Positions 23,212-33,065 of a DNA stretch of 64,000 nucleotides are shown one piece after another. The notes beneath the pieces were generated by a model that was not told the origin of the DNA, made no database searches, and saw only the letters and a program-made list of their open reading frames with translations. The position numbers and the translations under genes are program-made. How positions within the stretch are numbered: the first letter of the stretch is position 1; every line of letters starts with the position of its first letter. This DNA comes from Doryteuthis pealeii (lineage: Eukaryota > Mollusca > Cephalopoda > Myopsida > Loliginidae): contig CM042151.1 of the NCBI GenBank assembly GCA_023376005.1, positions 78,688,944 through 78,752,943 of the forward strand, written 5' to 3'.

Positions 23212-23290
23212 TTTTTTTTTTTCAACAGCAATATATTTGATTACTAACAGCATGTTAGTAATCAAATATATTGCTGTTGAAAAAAAAAAA
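23212..23290. repeat. Perfect 38-bp inverted repeat with 3-nt loop
   Basis: Left arm 23,212-23,249, loop GCA, right arm 23,253-23,290, no mismatch. The outer parts are poly-T/poly-A and the inner 27 bp are complex sequence (CAACAGCAATATATTTGATT...). Could extrude as a cruciform or fold as an RNA hairpin. Confidence 0.93.
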
Positions 23291-23475
23291 ACAGGCCAAT
23301 TCTAATCAAAGCTGTTTTTCTTTTCAGACTGAAATTGAGAGGGTGGGGGAATTTCTCTAGCAAAAACAAGAATTTTTTTTAAAAAATAGAGTCAAAAGTC
23401 GAGTAGTATTGAACTTATATATTTTTAATTTTGTGTTCATTTTTTAAAATATTCTTTAGAATCATAAGTAAGTAA

Positions 23476-24250
23476 TAGGTACCACCAAAATATGTCATGT
23501 GATCAGTTTAGGACATATTGAAGGAAGAAACGTAAATATTTTTCAACTTATTTTTTAAATCTCGCAAAAAAGAAACAACGAACATGAAGAGTTGTTACAA
23601 AGAAAAACGGTTATTTCAAAGATCAAATTATCCACTTGGGAAAAATTACTCACCATTATCTTGAAAAATAAGTAAAACAGTCTGTTTTTTTTTTGTTTTT
23701 TTTTTACAACAGGGTCAATTTCTTTATTGATATTTTTTTAGCAGAATTCTGTATTCATGGTTCTTTTACGAAAAAGCTCTCGAATCGAAACTTATGAAAA
23801 TCTTCTGATATGATTATTCAGACTCTTATCTTTATAGAAAAAGTAAAAATCGTTTTTTGTGGGTTCATTTTTTCAAATTTCATAAAATAAAACCTTGTAA
23901 AAAACATTTCCCCTAATATATTTTAGGAAAAAGTTATTTCAGACATATTGACATTAAAAGGTAAGTAATTATGGAAATTTCTGTGAAAATAGGACCATTT
24001 TTCATAGAATTTTAAATAAAAGCCTCTAGTCATAACTTGTTTTTGGCTATGTTAAATTTCAATTGATTTAACAGTGCGAAAATGTAAACATTGTTTTTCG
24101 TTCATAATCCGTAAGCTGAAAAAAATTAAAGAAATCATGAGTTTGTTTAATGTTTCTTCTTTCGAATGGACAAATAATTTTGAAGATAATATCAACCTTT
24201 ATGCAAGTTTCATTGTATTAAATATTCACAGGGAAAATTGGTGGTACCTA
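23476..24250. mobile_element. TAGGTACCACC-ended element, 775 bp
   Basis: Begins TAGGTACCACCAAA and ends TTGGTGGTACCTA. Interior blocks AAAGATCAAATTATCC and TTTAACAGTGCGAAAATG match the larger copy at 38,730-40,126. No open transposase frame and no matching target duplication here. Confidence 0.72.
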
Positions 24251-24328
24251 AAATGATAATATCTAAAAGTATTTAAGTGTGTTTATTATACATGAAATTG
24301 AAATACATAAAAATTAAGCATCATAATA

Positions 24329-24559
24329 ATGGCATATCCAATAATACAAGATATTACCGAAGATATTTTCTTGAATAGTACGGCTCCAGAGGAACTCCTG
24401 AAGCTAAATGCTGAGAAGTGTCTCGTTTGTTCTCATGGAACGGGATTTTTACCTTGCAAAGCCCCCAATTGCCTTCCACATGGATTGTGCAGGGTCGTTG
24501 GAGTCCACAAAGTTGTAACGATGGTTGGACCATATGACCTTTTTTTTTATCTCGATTAA
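24329..24559 (+). CDS. Unrecognised open frame, interrupted by a MITE
   Basis: 76 codons from an ATG at 24,329. It contains a Cys-rich stretch (CLVC, then LPCKAPNCLPHGLC) that is not a standard finger spacing. I do not recognise the protein. The last codons (from about 24,527) come from the MITE inserted at 24,527. If the 8-bp duplication is treated as the junction, the frame beyond 24,744 stays open for roughly 45 codons, but those are low-complexity and Lys/Asn-rich. It may be an exon fragment, a piece of a transposon protein or chance. Confidence 0.25.
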   Translation: MAYPIIQDITEDIFLNSTAPEELLKLNAEKCLVCSHGTGFLPCKAPNCLPHGLCRVVGVHKVVTMVGPYDLFFYLD

Positions 24560-24743
24560 GAAAGAACATGTTTTTCATTTACACCGTCAATATCCGGTTG
24601 TTTTAACAGACGATTTTTAGATTTTAAATTTTTTTAAAAAACTAACCCCCCTAACAAATAACCGGATATTGACGGTGTAAATGAAAAAAAATGACCTAAT
24701 GAAACGAAATCGAAAGGGGGGGGGGCTTAAGGTAATATGGTCC
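24527..24743. mobile_element. MITE, GGACCATATGACC family, complete, 8-bp duplication
   Basis: 217 bp. Ends GGACCATATGACC and GGTAATATGGTCC. Inverted subterminal CATTTACACCGTCAATATCC and its complement. Perfect 8-bp duplication CGATGGTT at 24,519-24,526 and 24,744-24,751. This is the reference copy for the fragments at 219, 6,938, 14,079 and 20,809. Confidence 0.88.
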
Positions 24744-24964
24744 CGATGGTTTACAACAGGCATTGTTTTTTATTCACTATATTTTCCTTATACGTTAATT
24801 CAAAGTTGATATTCAAGTCAACCCTTAATAATTGCAATAAGAAAGAAAGAAAAAAAACCCAAAAAAAAACACTAGATTTTAATCGGGAAAGTTCAATATA
24901 ACCAAAAATGTAACTACATACCAACAATTAAACTCTAAATAACAAAGTTATCGACTTTTATTAC

Positions 24965-25315
24965 TAAAGCAATCACTAAGGAATAGAATTATGGATTATA
25001 ACGATAAACAACTAAGGTTGAACGAATGTATAAAATATGAAGCAGGCATCGAAAAGATTAATTTTTGGGCAGTTTGTTCCAAGTGATTAATAAAATAAAG
25101 CTTCGAACACTTACTAGATTTATCCAAAGCGTAAACTTTGGTAAGTTCTGTATTTGAAAAAGATGAGATGGATTCAGATTTACTGCGATGATTTTTCAAG
25201 TAAATAAAAGATTATTTGAAGTGGGTGCAGAGGTGTACCCACATCAAATAGTCAGATTTACTGCGATGATATAGTCATCACTTGATGCGGTGTTGATTGC
25301 CTCTCGTCCCCTTTT
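24965..25315 (-). repeat. Interspersed repeat family B, with a small insertion
   Basis: Minus-strand markers as in the other copies. Near 25,174-25,272 the 19-nt string TCAGATTTACTGCGATGAT occurs twice, flanking about 60 nt that include a hairpin (TATTTGAAGTGGGT / ACCCACATCAAATA). Confidence 0.65.
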
Positions 25316-25468
25316 GAAATTTTGTTCCACACTGTTTGAAGATCGCTATTGTCTATTTATTTACTAAGCGTTGCTTCTATATGGCACACAGGCAAGACTT
25401 GCTGTTTGCTTAATATTCCGGATTATAAGCTGTGACGGAGAACGAAAAAGAGCAAGACTTTGTCTTGC

Positions 25469-25533
25469 CTGCCGGGATCGAACCCGCGTCCTTCCGCATG
25501 CAAAAGCAAATGCAATTTAGACACTGGACGGAC
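25469..25533 (-). repeat. tRNA-Ala-like sequence, degenerate
   Basis: On the minus strand GCTTTTGCATGCGG followed by GACGCGGGTTCGATCCCGGC resembles the anticodon arm and T arm of tRNA-Ala(TGC). The D arm and acceptor closure are not intact, so it is a tRNA-derived relic or SINE head. Confidence 0.5.
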
Positions 25534-25860
25534 GCGAGGTGCAATTCAGGTGCCCGGATGTTGGCGCCCACACGCGTCCATGCGAATGCACGGACGCGAG
25601 GTTCGACTGATGTGCCCGGATGTTGGGGGACTGTGCCAAGGCCCTCTAAGATATCAGTGTATATCTTAGAAGGCGCTGACTGTGCCCATAAAAACCAAGT
25701 GAGTGGAACGCTGGGCAGTTAGCAGAAGCAATTGACCGATGCGAGACAGCGACGAAGCGCTTTTTGAACAACTGAACTCTCCTTGCGAATCTTATAAAAA
25801 CACACTCTTCGCTTTCTCTCGTGGACAACAAACACATATGTGTTGGGAATTTTCTGCTTC
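25470..25860 (+). promoter_or_regulatory. CpG-rich block with TATA-like box
   Basis: Strikingly CpG-dense in an AT-rich setting. GACGCGAGGT...TGCCCGGATGTTGG occurs twice (about 25,529 and 25,595). A CTTATAAAAACAC element at about 25,790 is followed by CGCTTTCTCTCGTGG. This could be the promoter half of an LTR or a genuine promoter. No downstream open frame was found. Confidence 0.3.
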
Positions 25861-26356
25861 CATCTTGGTTCTATCTCGTTAATCAGGAACACAAATAAGC
25901 ATTCGTCGAGTATCGAACTCGCTATTCAGTAGTAATGGACCTGTGAGACTAGCTTGTTAACCATTATATTTTACCTAACCCGTCCGCCACGGGTAGGATA
26001 TGGCACAAGGTCGCAAATATGGGCATCCAGCTAGGATCGAATTAAGTAGTAATGGATCTGCATGACTAAACTTGCCTAATCGGCTTTAAACACACATGGG
26101 ACGCCGTGGTTAAAAGCGCAGTAAGGTAAACCCAAAGTCGAACTTTTTAGACTTTATTTTTCCGAGGGAAGGTATCATTGGAAACGAGAAATAGAAATTT
26201 AATTTTAAAACATCAGATTTCAGTTGTCCAAACCTTTTCTGTTCGTCAATGATAACTGTATTGGAAAAAAGGTCTAAAAATGCTAAGTTTTGGTTACGCT
26301 TACGCCTCTTAACCTGAACATAAAATACTTAGTTTGGAATATCGCTTTTACATCAG
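25861..26356. other. No gene recognised
   Basis: Two near-copies of CAGTAGTAATGGA(C/T)CTG at about 25,927 and 26,045 and a short inverted block (TTTTTAGACTTTATTTTTCC versus GGAAAAAAGGTCTAAAAA) are the only structure seen. Confidence 0.4.
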
Positions 26357-27447
26357 TTTGGTTGTGTTTGATTCGTTTGCTTTATGGCATATCAACCTCA
26401 GTGGGTCATTATAACGATTAAATTTTGAAATAAATAAATTTTTAATGGATACACAATTTTTTTTATAAATACATTTTTCGGCTGAATTTGCACAACGGTC
26501 GGAAAATTAAAACGGAAAGTTTTTTGGAGGTGACCCATGACAGTTTAACTACAGTCTATGAATGAACTTTTTGCGAATTGGGTTACGGTTTAGGGGTTTG
26601 GGGATTAAGGTTGTTTTGGGTTTTTTTTTACGTATTGCTTAAAAAAAAACAACAATAAAAAAAACCAAATTACAATACATTTAATGTTGAAAAATATTTT
26701 TTTAAACCAAGTTTAATTGAAATTATACATCGCAATATTAACACAAATAACTGAGACTAATGTGTCTACCGTTGGGTTTAATAATTAATTTCATTGGTTT
26801 GTTGTTTTTTTAAGCAATACGTAATTAAAAATAACCTTAATCCCCAAACCCCTAAACCGTAATCCAATTCACAAAAAGTTAATTCATAGACTGTAGTTAA
26901 ATTGTCATGGGGGACCTCCAAAAAACTTTCCGTTTTAATTTTCCGAGCGTTGTGCAAGTTCAGCCCATTTTTCTATTTAACCGATAGATGGGACCCTAAC
27001 AGGTACTACCACTCCGGGTCAGAGTGGACCAGGGAGCAATGGTGATGAAGGGGTGCTCCACATCCCCCAAACCTCCAAAACTGGAACCTCACCATCAGAT
27101 AGAGTTTTAACGACAACGTCATTCCCAGGACATGTAAACCCTCAGCTACCGCCTTCTAGATCCCATATGATAAAAAGTGTTGGGGTTTACCATAAGGGTA
27201 ATAGGGTTGGGCCAATCATATAGGTGCTAGGGCATGACGTGACCAGCCGATTGATCGGAGGGGGCCTCTCCGACCGTGCGTCTAGCCTAAGTAAGGGTAA
27301 GTGGTGTGTTGCAGGTCATCCACCAAAACTCCGCCCTTAAGCATTACGGGTTGCCACCAACGGCCTACAGGTAACCCCATTTGGGGGAGTCTTACCCCTC
27401 TGCAGAGGTGCAGTTGGTGCATTCTAACGCCACAGCTGACAGGGCGG
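26357..27447 (+). repeat. Family A copy split by a MITE
   Basis: Parts 26,357-26,479 and 26,966-27,447 join into a normal family A copy once the insert and one 8-bp duplicate are removed. Confidence 0.85.
26480..26965. mobile_element. MITE, GGCTGAACTTGCACAACG family, 8-bp duplication
   Basis: 486 bp with long inverted ends: GGCTGAATTTGCACAACGGT and GCGTTGTGCAAGTTCAGCC, then AAAACGGAAAGTTTTTTGGA and its complement. Perfect duplication CATTTTTC at 26,472-26,479 and 26,966-26,973. Much of the element folds back. No open frame. A hAT-like non-autonomous element by duplication length. Confidence 0.9.
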
Positions 27448-27644
27448 GTTACATCAAGTACCAACCAATTATGAACAAGAACATAGATTTTTTAAAAAAT
27501 ATAATACATTACTACAAATATTCAAAATCTTATAATTTTAAATTGGAGCATTTTACAAGGAGAAATTATATAAAGCAATAAAAAATACGGAATTGGTTTA
27601 CTTGGTTATTGTGACGCGATAGACGTATTTTACAAAATAAATTT

Positions 27645-27933
27645 GGTAAAGAAGAACAATTTCCTCGTAAATTCCTACCATAAAATAAACTGAACCCTCA
27701 TTTTATGTCCGTGTTTTTGCAATAAATGTTTTATTTTTCTTGCACCCGTTATTTTACAATACTAAATATATTTTCTGGATTCTTTATTCTTTAACAAATA
27801 AATAAAATATATTTAGTATTGCAAAATGACGGGTACAAGAAAAATAAAACATTTATTGCAAAAACACGGACATAAAATGAGGGTTCAGTTTATCTTATGG
27901 TAGGAATTTACAAGGAAATTGTTCTTTTTTACC
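27645..27933. mobile_element. Short GGTAA-ended MITE
   Basis: 289 bp, ends GGTAAAGAAGAACAATTTCC and its complement, interior identical in kind to the 18,733 element (CATTTTATGTCCGTG / CACGGACATAAAATG). The flanks AATAAATTT and AATAATTT look like a worn 8-bp duplication. Confidence 0.7.
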
Positions 27934-28099
27934 AATAATTTTTGGCACTACCCACAACTGTGCATTTATGTTCAATGAGTAGCTTTCCACTTTAAAAACC
28001 GACCTCATTGCACATCCTGCATGTGACGGAAGGACTGAGAAAAACGATCATCATGGTACCACGTTTGTGGCTTACGTTCTTTAATCAGAGATGTTTGGA

Positions 28100-28400
28100 A
28101 AAAAGATAACGTTCTTGTAAAAGGGACGCGAGGTAATCAAACACCGCCTCAAGCGTTCAACATATATCCGTAAATCTTAATACATCCTATATTTTTAAAA
28201 TACACAAATCACCAAAAGTTGCGCATTCAACTATCCTGTAAGTGTTCGAGGTTTTATTTTACTAATCAATTTGAACAAATATGAATAATCTAATTCTTTT
28301 CGATTGTCCTTAAATCCTATTTTGTATATAATATTCATCCAGCTTCTTTATCGTTATAGAATTGACATTGAATAGTTGAATAAAATTTGTTGACGGTTCG
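28100..28400 (+). repeat. Interspersed repeat family B
   Basis: CACAAATCACCAAAAGTTGC and CTGTAAGTGTTCGAGG blocks, diverged from the other copies. Confidence 0.65.
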
Positions 28401-28486
28401 AAATTTTTATATGTAATTTCTTTTGATTGTGTTTAATTATTAAAGCACAGAAATTAGACGAGGAAAAAAAGCTGCCTTTTTTGTAA

Positions 28487-28528
28487 AAAAACAAAAACAA
28501 AAAACAAAAAACAAAAAACAAAAAACAA
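28487..28528. repeat. (CAAAAAA)n tract
   Basis: About six units. Confidence 0.9.
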
Positions 28529-28627
28529 AACAGACATTAATACGATGATACACACGAATACTAACTTTTTTTTTTTAATCAGTAAGACCAAATTCAAACT
28601 TAATACATTTGGTCTGACTTCTGATTT

Positions 28628-29065
28628 AGGTCGGAAAATTAAAACGGAAAGTTTTTTGGTGGTACCCAATGACAGTTTAACTACAGTCTAATTAACATTT
28701 TGAGAATTGGGTTACAGTTGTAGGGGATTAAGGTTGTTTTTTAAGGCTGACTTCTGATTTAGGTCGGAAAATTAAAACGGAAAGTTTTTTGGTGGTACCC
28801 AATGATAGTTTAACTACAGACAGTCTATGAATTAACATTTTGCGAATTGGGTTACGGTTTTAGGGGATTAAGGTTGTTTTTAATTACGTATTGCTTAAAA
28901 AAACAAAAAAAAACAAAAAAACAAATTACTATACATTTAATTAACCATTGAAATTAATTATTGAATCTATTATTGAGACAGTTGTTTGTGTTAGTATTGC
29001 AATGTATAATTTCAATTAAACTTAGTTAAAAAATATATTTTTCAACATTAAATGTATAGTAATTT
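28628..29065. mobile_element. Partial, internally duplicated GGCTGAAC-family MITE
   Basis: TAGGTCGGAAAATTAAAACG occurs at about 28,628 and again at about 28,760, each followed by GACAGTTTAACTACAG-type sequence. The interior to 29,065 matches the middle of the 26,480 element. Outer ends are missing. Confidence 0.65.
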
Positions 29066-29244
29066 GGGTTGAAAAATCGTTGAAAACCAATAATCGGTTA
29101 TTCAATATGTACAAGAAAACAATTATGTCAAATACGGCCACTCATACATTAAATGTATAATTGTTAAAAAGAAATAATATGTAAAGTTACAATTCTCGTT
29201 TCCACATAAAAATAACCCCTTTGTATGTAAAACGGATTATTCTT

Positions 29245-29450
29245 TTTTTCTTTTTCTTTTTTATTAATGGTGAGTAATTTTCCCCAATCGGATAATTTGA
29301 TCTTTGAATTAACTGTTTTTCTTTGTAACAAGTCTGTATAATCGTTACTTTTTTGAGAGAGATTTGTAAAAAATAAAGTTAAAAAAATATTTACTTTAGG
29401 TTATTCAAAATGGCCTAAATTGATCACGTGACCGAATTTTGATTATCCTT
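29245..29450 (-). repeat. Fragment of TAGGTACCACC element
   Basis: CCCCAATCGGATAATTTGAT and GGCCTAAATTGATCACGTG correspond to the left half of the 38,730 element, inverted. Confidence 0.6.
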
Positions 29451-29466
29451 ATAAATCAATGAAATA

Positions 29467-29468
<2 letters not shown>

Positions 29469-29521
<53 letters not shown>
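29469..29521. repeat. (AAT)n microsatellite
   Basis: About 17 uninterrupted AAT units. Confidence 0.95.
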
Positions 29522-29522
<1 letters not shown>

Positions 29523-29639
29523 TCGTTTAGGTGAGAAATTGGCAGTCACTAAGCAACACTGTGTCTACACTATCCTAATTTATATATATATGCTCTATCA
29601 CTAATATTGAGCACTCTTTATTTATGAATATATCAAAAT

Positions 29640-30185
29640 ACATTTTATATATAGACTATGTTAAAGTCAGACATTCCACAAAATTTGAGCTTCCAATTCC
29701 AAGAATTGGCAGAGTTATGTCGATTTTTACCTCTCCAAATTTGAGGGATGTCAAGAAAAATGGCGACTTTTAAAAAAGATAATTTGGTGTTGTCTTAGAT
29801 TCAGTGGCACATCGGGATATTGATCTTTCTATGAAAAAATCTGTTATCATTAATAATTTAAAATTGGTTGACTTTCAGACTTTTTCAATAGAATTTTTGG
29901 TTTCCTTTAGCAAAAATAATTTTATAAACCAACTTTTAGGAGTGGGGAAGCTCTAGAACTCATTTTAGAGACAAAAATAGATTACAAAAAGTTGCCATTC
30001 TTGCAAACCCCACCAAATTTGGAGAGCTAAAAATCGACATAACTCGATTTTTGAAATTGGAAGCTCAAATTTTGGGGAATGTCTAACTTTAATACAGTCC
30101 ACACCTGTACAAAATTTCAGAAAAATTGAAAGGGGTGGGTGAGAATTTTATTTTTTTCTGGATGATTTGACATGGAATTGCCCTG
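29640..30185. repeat. Fold-back form of the GGGCAATTCC repeat
   Basis: Ends TGACATGGAATTGCCC. The block AATTTGAGCTTCCAATTCC near 29,685 is the complement of GGAAGCTCAAATTTTGGGG near 30,058, so this copy is a long imperfect hairpin, unlike the copies in palindrome 1. Confidence 0.6.
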
Positions 30186-30403
30186 GAACAATTAATTTTA
30201 TAACCTTCGAAATTATCTGATAGAGTTGAATTTATGTAAACATAATTTAAGAAATATCTATCATTGCGAGAAGATGCAATAATTTGCCTAAACTAATAAT
30301 TTTTACATGCATTTTAAAAGTGTTAGCATCTGAAGGTATGTAAAAAAATTATTTGTTTAAGATGAGCATAAAAGTCCCCATCGACATAAAATAAATTTAT
30401 GCA

Positions 30404-30924
30404 TGAGGGTGAATCAAAAAGTAATGCTATTTTTTTAGGGTACGTATAATTACTAACACAGGAACATGTATCATACATCAATACTTCTCCACATAGTCAC
30501 CATTTCTGTCAATAGCAATGTTCCACCTTTAAATGAGAGCATGTATTCCTGCCCTGTAAAATTCTGTTGACTGTTGTTTGAGCCACTTCTTCACTACATA
30601 TTTCACTTCATCATTACTGGAATAATGTTTGCCTCTCAAACCCTCTTTCATGGGGCTGATAGTCTGAAAGTGCTAAATCTTGTGAGTATGGAAGATGCAG
30701 TTAAGTTGTCCACCAGTATGAGGCAATTTTCTCCATTGTCCTGATGCTTGTGTGTGGTCAAGCATTGTCATGCAGAAGTAGGACATTGTCGATTAGCAAG
30801 TTAGGTCTTACTCATCTGATTCTTGCTCTGAGCCTTGTTAGTCTCTCAATGTAAGCCTTAGTTTTATAAAAAAAAAGCTTCACATGAAATAAATAAAATG
30901 GCATTACTTTTTGACTCACCCTCG
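30404..30924 (-). mobile_element. Mariner-like deletion derivative
   Basis: 521 bp. Ends TGAGGGTGAATCAAAAAGTA and TACTTTTTGACTCACCCTCG. TA at 30,925-30,926; CA at the other flank, a likely decayed TA. The minus strand keeps the transposase signature LLHDNA..PHT and, further on, SQDLALSDY (from the YSPDLAPSDY motif), interrupted by stops. The N-terminal helix-turn-helix half is gone, so it cannot encode a working transposase. Confidence 0.85.
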
Positions 30925-31007
30925 TATAATGAAATATAAAATGAGTTAATATAATATAATATGAATTGTGGTATAATTTAAATATAATTTCTTTCTTTTC
31001 TTTACAG

Positions 31008-31040
31008 ATATTTTCTATTAAGATATTTTATGAACTTAAG
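31008..31040 (+). other. Candidate small non-coding 5' exon
   Basis: CTTTCTTTTCTTTACAG ends at 31,007 and a consensus donor AAG|GTATGTAAG starts at 31,041, leaving 33 nt. It lies 440 nt upstream of the finger array and on its strand. Only a transcript would confirm it. Confidence 0.3.
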
Positions 31041-31313
31041 GTATGTAAGAAAAATCATTTATTGAGGAACATCAAAATATCAAGTTAATATAATTTCTTG
31101 GATTAATATATCATATTTTGATATAATTTCTTCATTTTTTTTATTATTTGAGATGACTTAGCTTTAAAATTATTTCATGAATCTAACTGGATCATCTTTT
31201 CCTTGGTGATAGACAAAATATGGAAAACAACCAAGAAAAAAAAATCTTTTTCTGAAACCGTTGGATGGAAATTTTATAATACTTATGTTTCATAAAAATA
31301 CTTTAAAAAATGA

Positions 31314-31483
31314 GACCAGAGAAAAAGTATCTTCTTGTGATGTTTGTGGATCTCCCTTTTAAAAGCATTCAAATTTGAGACAACCTATGTAAATACACAT
31401 AGGAGAGAAAGCATATTCTTGTGATGTGTGTAGCTCATCATTTTCACGCAAGGCACATTTGGTAGGACATTAAAATACTCATT
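31314..31483 (+). pseudogene. Two eroded fingers upstream of zinc-finger gene C
   Basis: CDVCGSPF-stop-KHSNLRQ and HIGEKAYSCDVCSSSFSRKAHLVGH-stop are clear finger remnants, with three stops and then a one-base shift just before 31,484. The array was once longer at its 5' end, or this stretch has sequencing errors. Confidence 0.7.
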
Positions 31484-32719
31484 ATGGAGAAACCATTTGT
31501 GTGTGAAATCTGTGGATCATCTTTTATAGAACAGTCATCTTTAGGAAAACACTTGAAAAAACACTCTGGAGAAAAACCATATACTTGTGATGTGTGTAAT
31601 GCATCCTATTCATCCAAATCACATTTAGCAGTGCATATGCGAAAACACACTGGGGAGAAAGCATTTTCTTGTGAAGTATGTGGCTCTTCCTTTTCTATCA
31701 AATCAAATTTAAAACGCCATATGCGAACACATACTGGTGAGAAACCATATTCTTGTAATGTATGTAGCTCTTCTTTTTCAATTAAGGCACATTTGGTTGA
31801 ACATATTCGAACACACACTATGGAGAAACCATTTGTGTGTGAAATCTGCAGATCTTCTTTTGCACAACAGTCAACTTTAAGAAAACACATGCAAAAACAC
31901 ACTAGAGAGAAAACATATATCTGTGAAATATGTGCCTTTTCCTTTTCACTAAAATCACATTTAGTAATTCATATGCAAACACATACTGGAAAAAAACCAT
32001 ATGCTTGTGAAGTTTGTGGCGCTTCTTTTTCATCCAAATCCCATTTAGTGGGGCATATGCGTACACATACTGGAGAGAAACCATATTCTTGTGATATATG
32101 TGACTCTTCTTTTTCTATGAAATCAAACTTGAATCGACATATGCAAACTCATAATGGAGGGAAATCATATTCTTGTGAAGTGTGTGGCTCTTCTTTTTCA
32201 ATTAGGTCACATCTGGTGGAACATTTACGAACATGCATCTGTGAAGAATCATATGCACAAGAGTCAACATTTAAGCAACATCTGAAACCACACACTGGAA
32301 AGAACTTATATTCTTGTGAAATGTGTACTTCTACTTTTTCACATAAATCCACATTGGTGAGACATATACGAATTCACACTCAAGAGAGGCCATATACTTG
32401 TGAAGTTTGTGGCTTTTCCTTTTCAAACAAATCACATTTGGTTAGACATATGCGAACACACACTGGAGAGAGGCCATATTCTTGTGAAGTATGTGACTCT
32501 TCATTTTCAAACAAGTCACACTTAGTAGAACATGTCAGAATACACACTGGAGAAAAACCATACCAGTGTGGAGTATGTGGATCTTCTTTTACACAGCACT
32601 CAACTTTTGGGAAACATTTGAAAACACACACTGGAGAGAAACCATATGCTTGTGTAATGTGTGACTCTTCCTTTTCAGCCAAGTCACGTTTGATGGAACA
32701 TATAGGAACACATACTTGA
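31484..32719 (+). CDS. C2H2 zinc-finger protein C, 15-finger array
   Basis: 411 codons, almost entirely tandem C2H2 fingers of 28 residues with TGEKPY-type linkers. By family it is a nuclear DNA-binding protein, and fingers make up the whole product. Fourteen Cys2 starts are regular; finger 9 runs into finger 10 (EHLRTCICEESYAQ), because an in-frame deletion of about 27 nt removed its last His, the linker and the first Cys of finger 10. Helix contact positions -1/2/3/6 include I/S/N/R (finger 3), M/S/N/R (8), N/S/H/R (12) and N/S/H/E (13). The ATG lies where linker Gly normally sits (TMEKPF recurs before finger 5), so it may be an internal Met and not the natural start. Finger remnants flank both ends. 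No KRAB, SCAN or BTB domain is visible. Long uninterrupted frame argues for recent constraint. Confidence 0.85.
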   Translation: MEKPFVCEICGSSFIEQSSLGKHLKKHSGEKPYTCDVCNASYSSKSHLAVHMRKHTGEKAFSCEVCGSSFSIKSNLKRHMRTHTGEKPYSCNVCSSSFSIKAHLVEHIRTHTMEKPFVCEICRSSFAQQSTLRKHMQKHTREKTYICEICAFSFSLKSHLVIHMQTHTGKKPYACEVCGASFSSKSHLVGHMRTHTGEKPYSCDICDSSFSMKSNLNRHMQTHNGGKSYSCEVCGSSFSIRSHLVEHLRTCICEESYAQESTFKQHLKPHTGKNLYSCEMCTSTFSHKSTLVRHIRIHTQERPYTCEVCGFSFSNKSHLVRHMRTHTGERPYSCEVCDSSFSNKSHLVEHVRIHTGEKPYQCGVCGSSFTQHSTFGKHLKTHTGEKPYACVMCDSSFSAKSRLMEHIGTHT

Positions 32720-32880
32720 GAGATACCATATGTCCATTGAGTCTTTTCTATAAGAGTTAACTTAAGGTAAACATTTTAAGAATGCACTGGAGAGAAATCC
32801 CATTCTTGTAAAGTGTGTGGCTCTTCCTTTTACTTTAACAATCTTATACTGAAAGGCAATCCTATTCCTTTATGGAATAT
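32720..32880 (+). pseudogene. Eroded finger remnants after the stop of gene C
   Basis: Past the TGA, YVH..VFSIRVNLR and CTGEKSHSCKVCGSSFYFNNL are readable as two further fingers with stops. With those upstream, the ancestral array had at least 19 fingers. Confidence 0.65.
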
Positions 32881-33065
32881 ATCTTTCTTTCATTGAAAGT
32901 CAAAATTTATAGAATATGATCAATCCCTTGAAAATGACCATACATTTTGTAATTTGGTAATCTACATTCATAAACAATTCAACTATAACAATACATATCT
33001 GATAAAGTATTGATTAAAAAACATTTTTTCATAAAAGACCATGCATTAAGATTAATCATTTGAAG

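Noticed and set aside
31606..32682. Four minus-strand open frames within the zinc-finger array
   Set aside because: They are antisense shadows of the regular 84-nt finger repeat in gene C.
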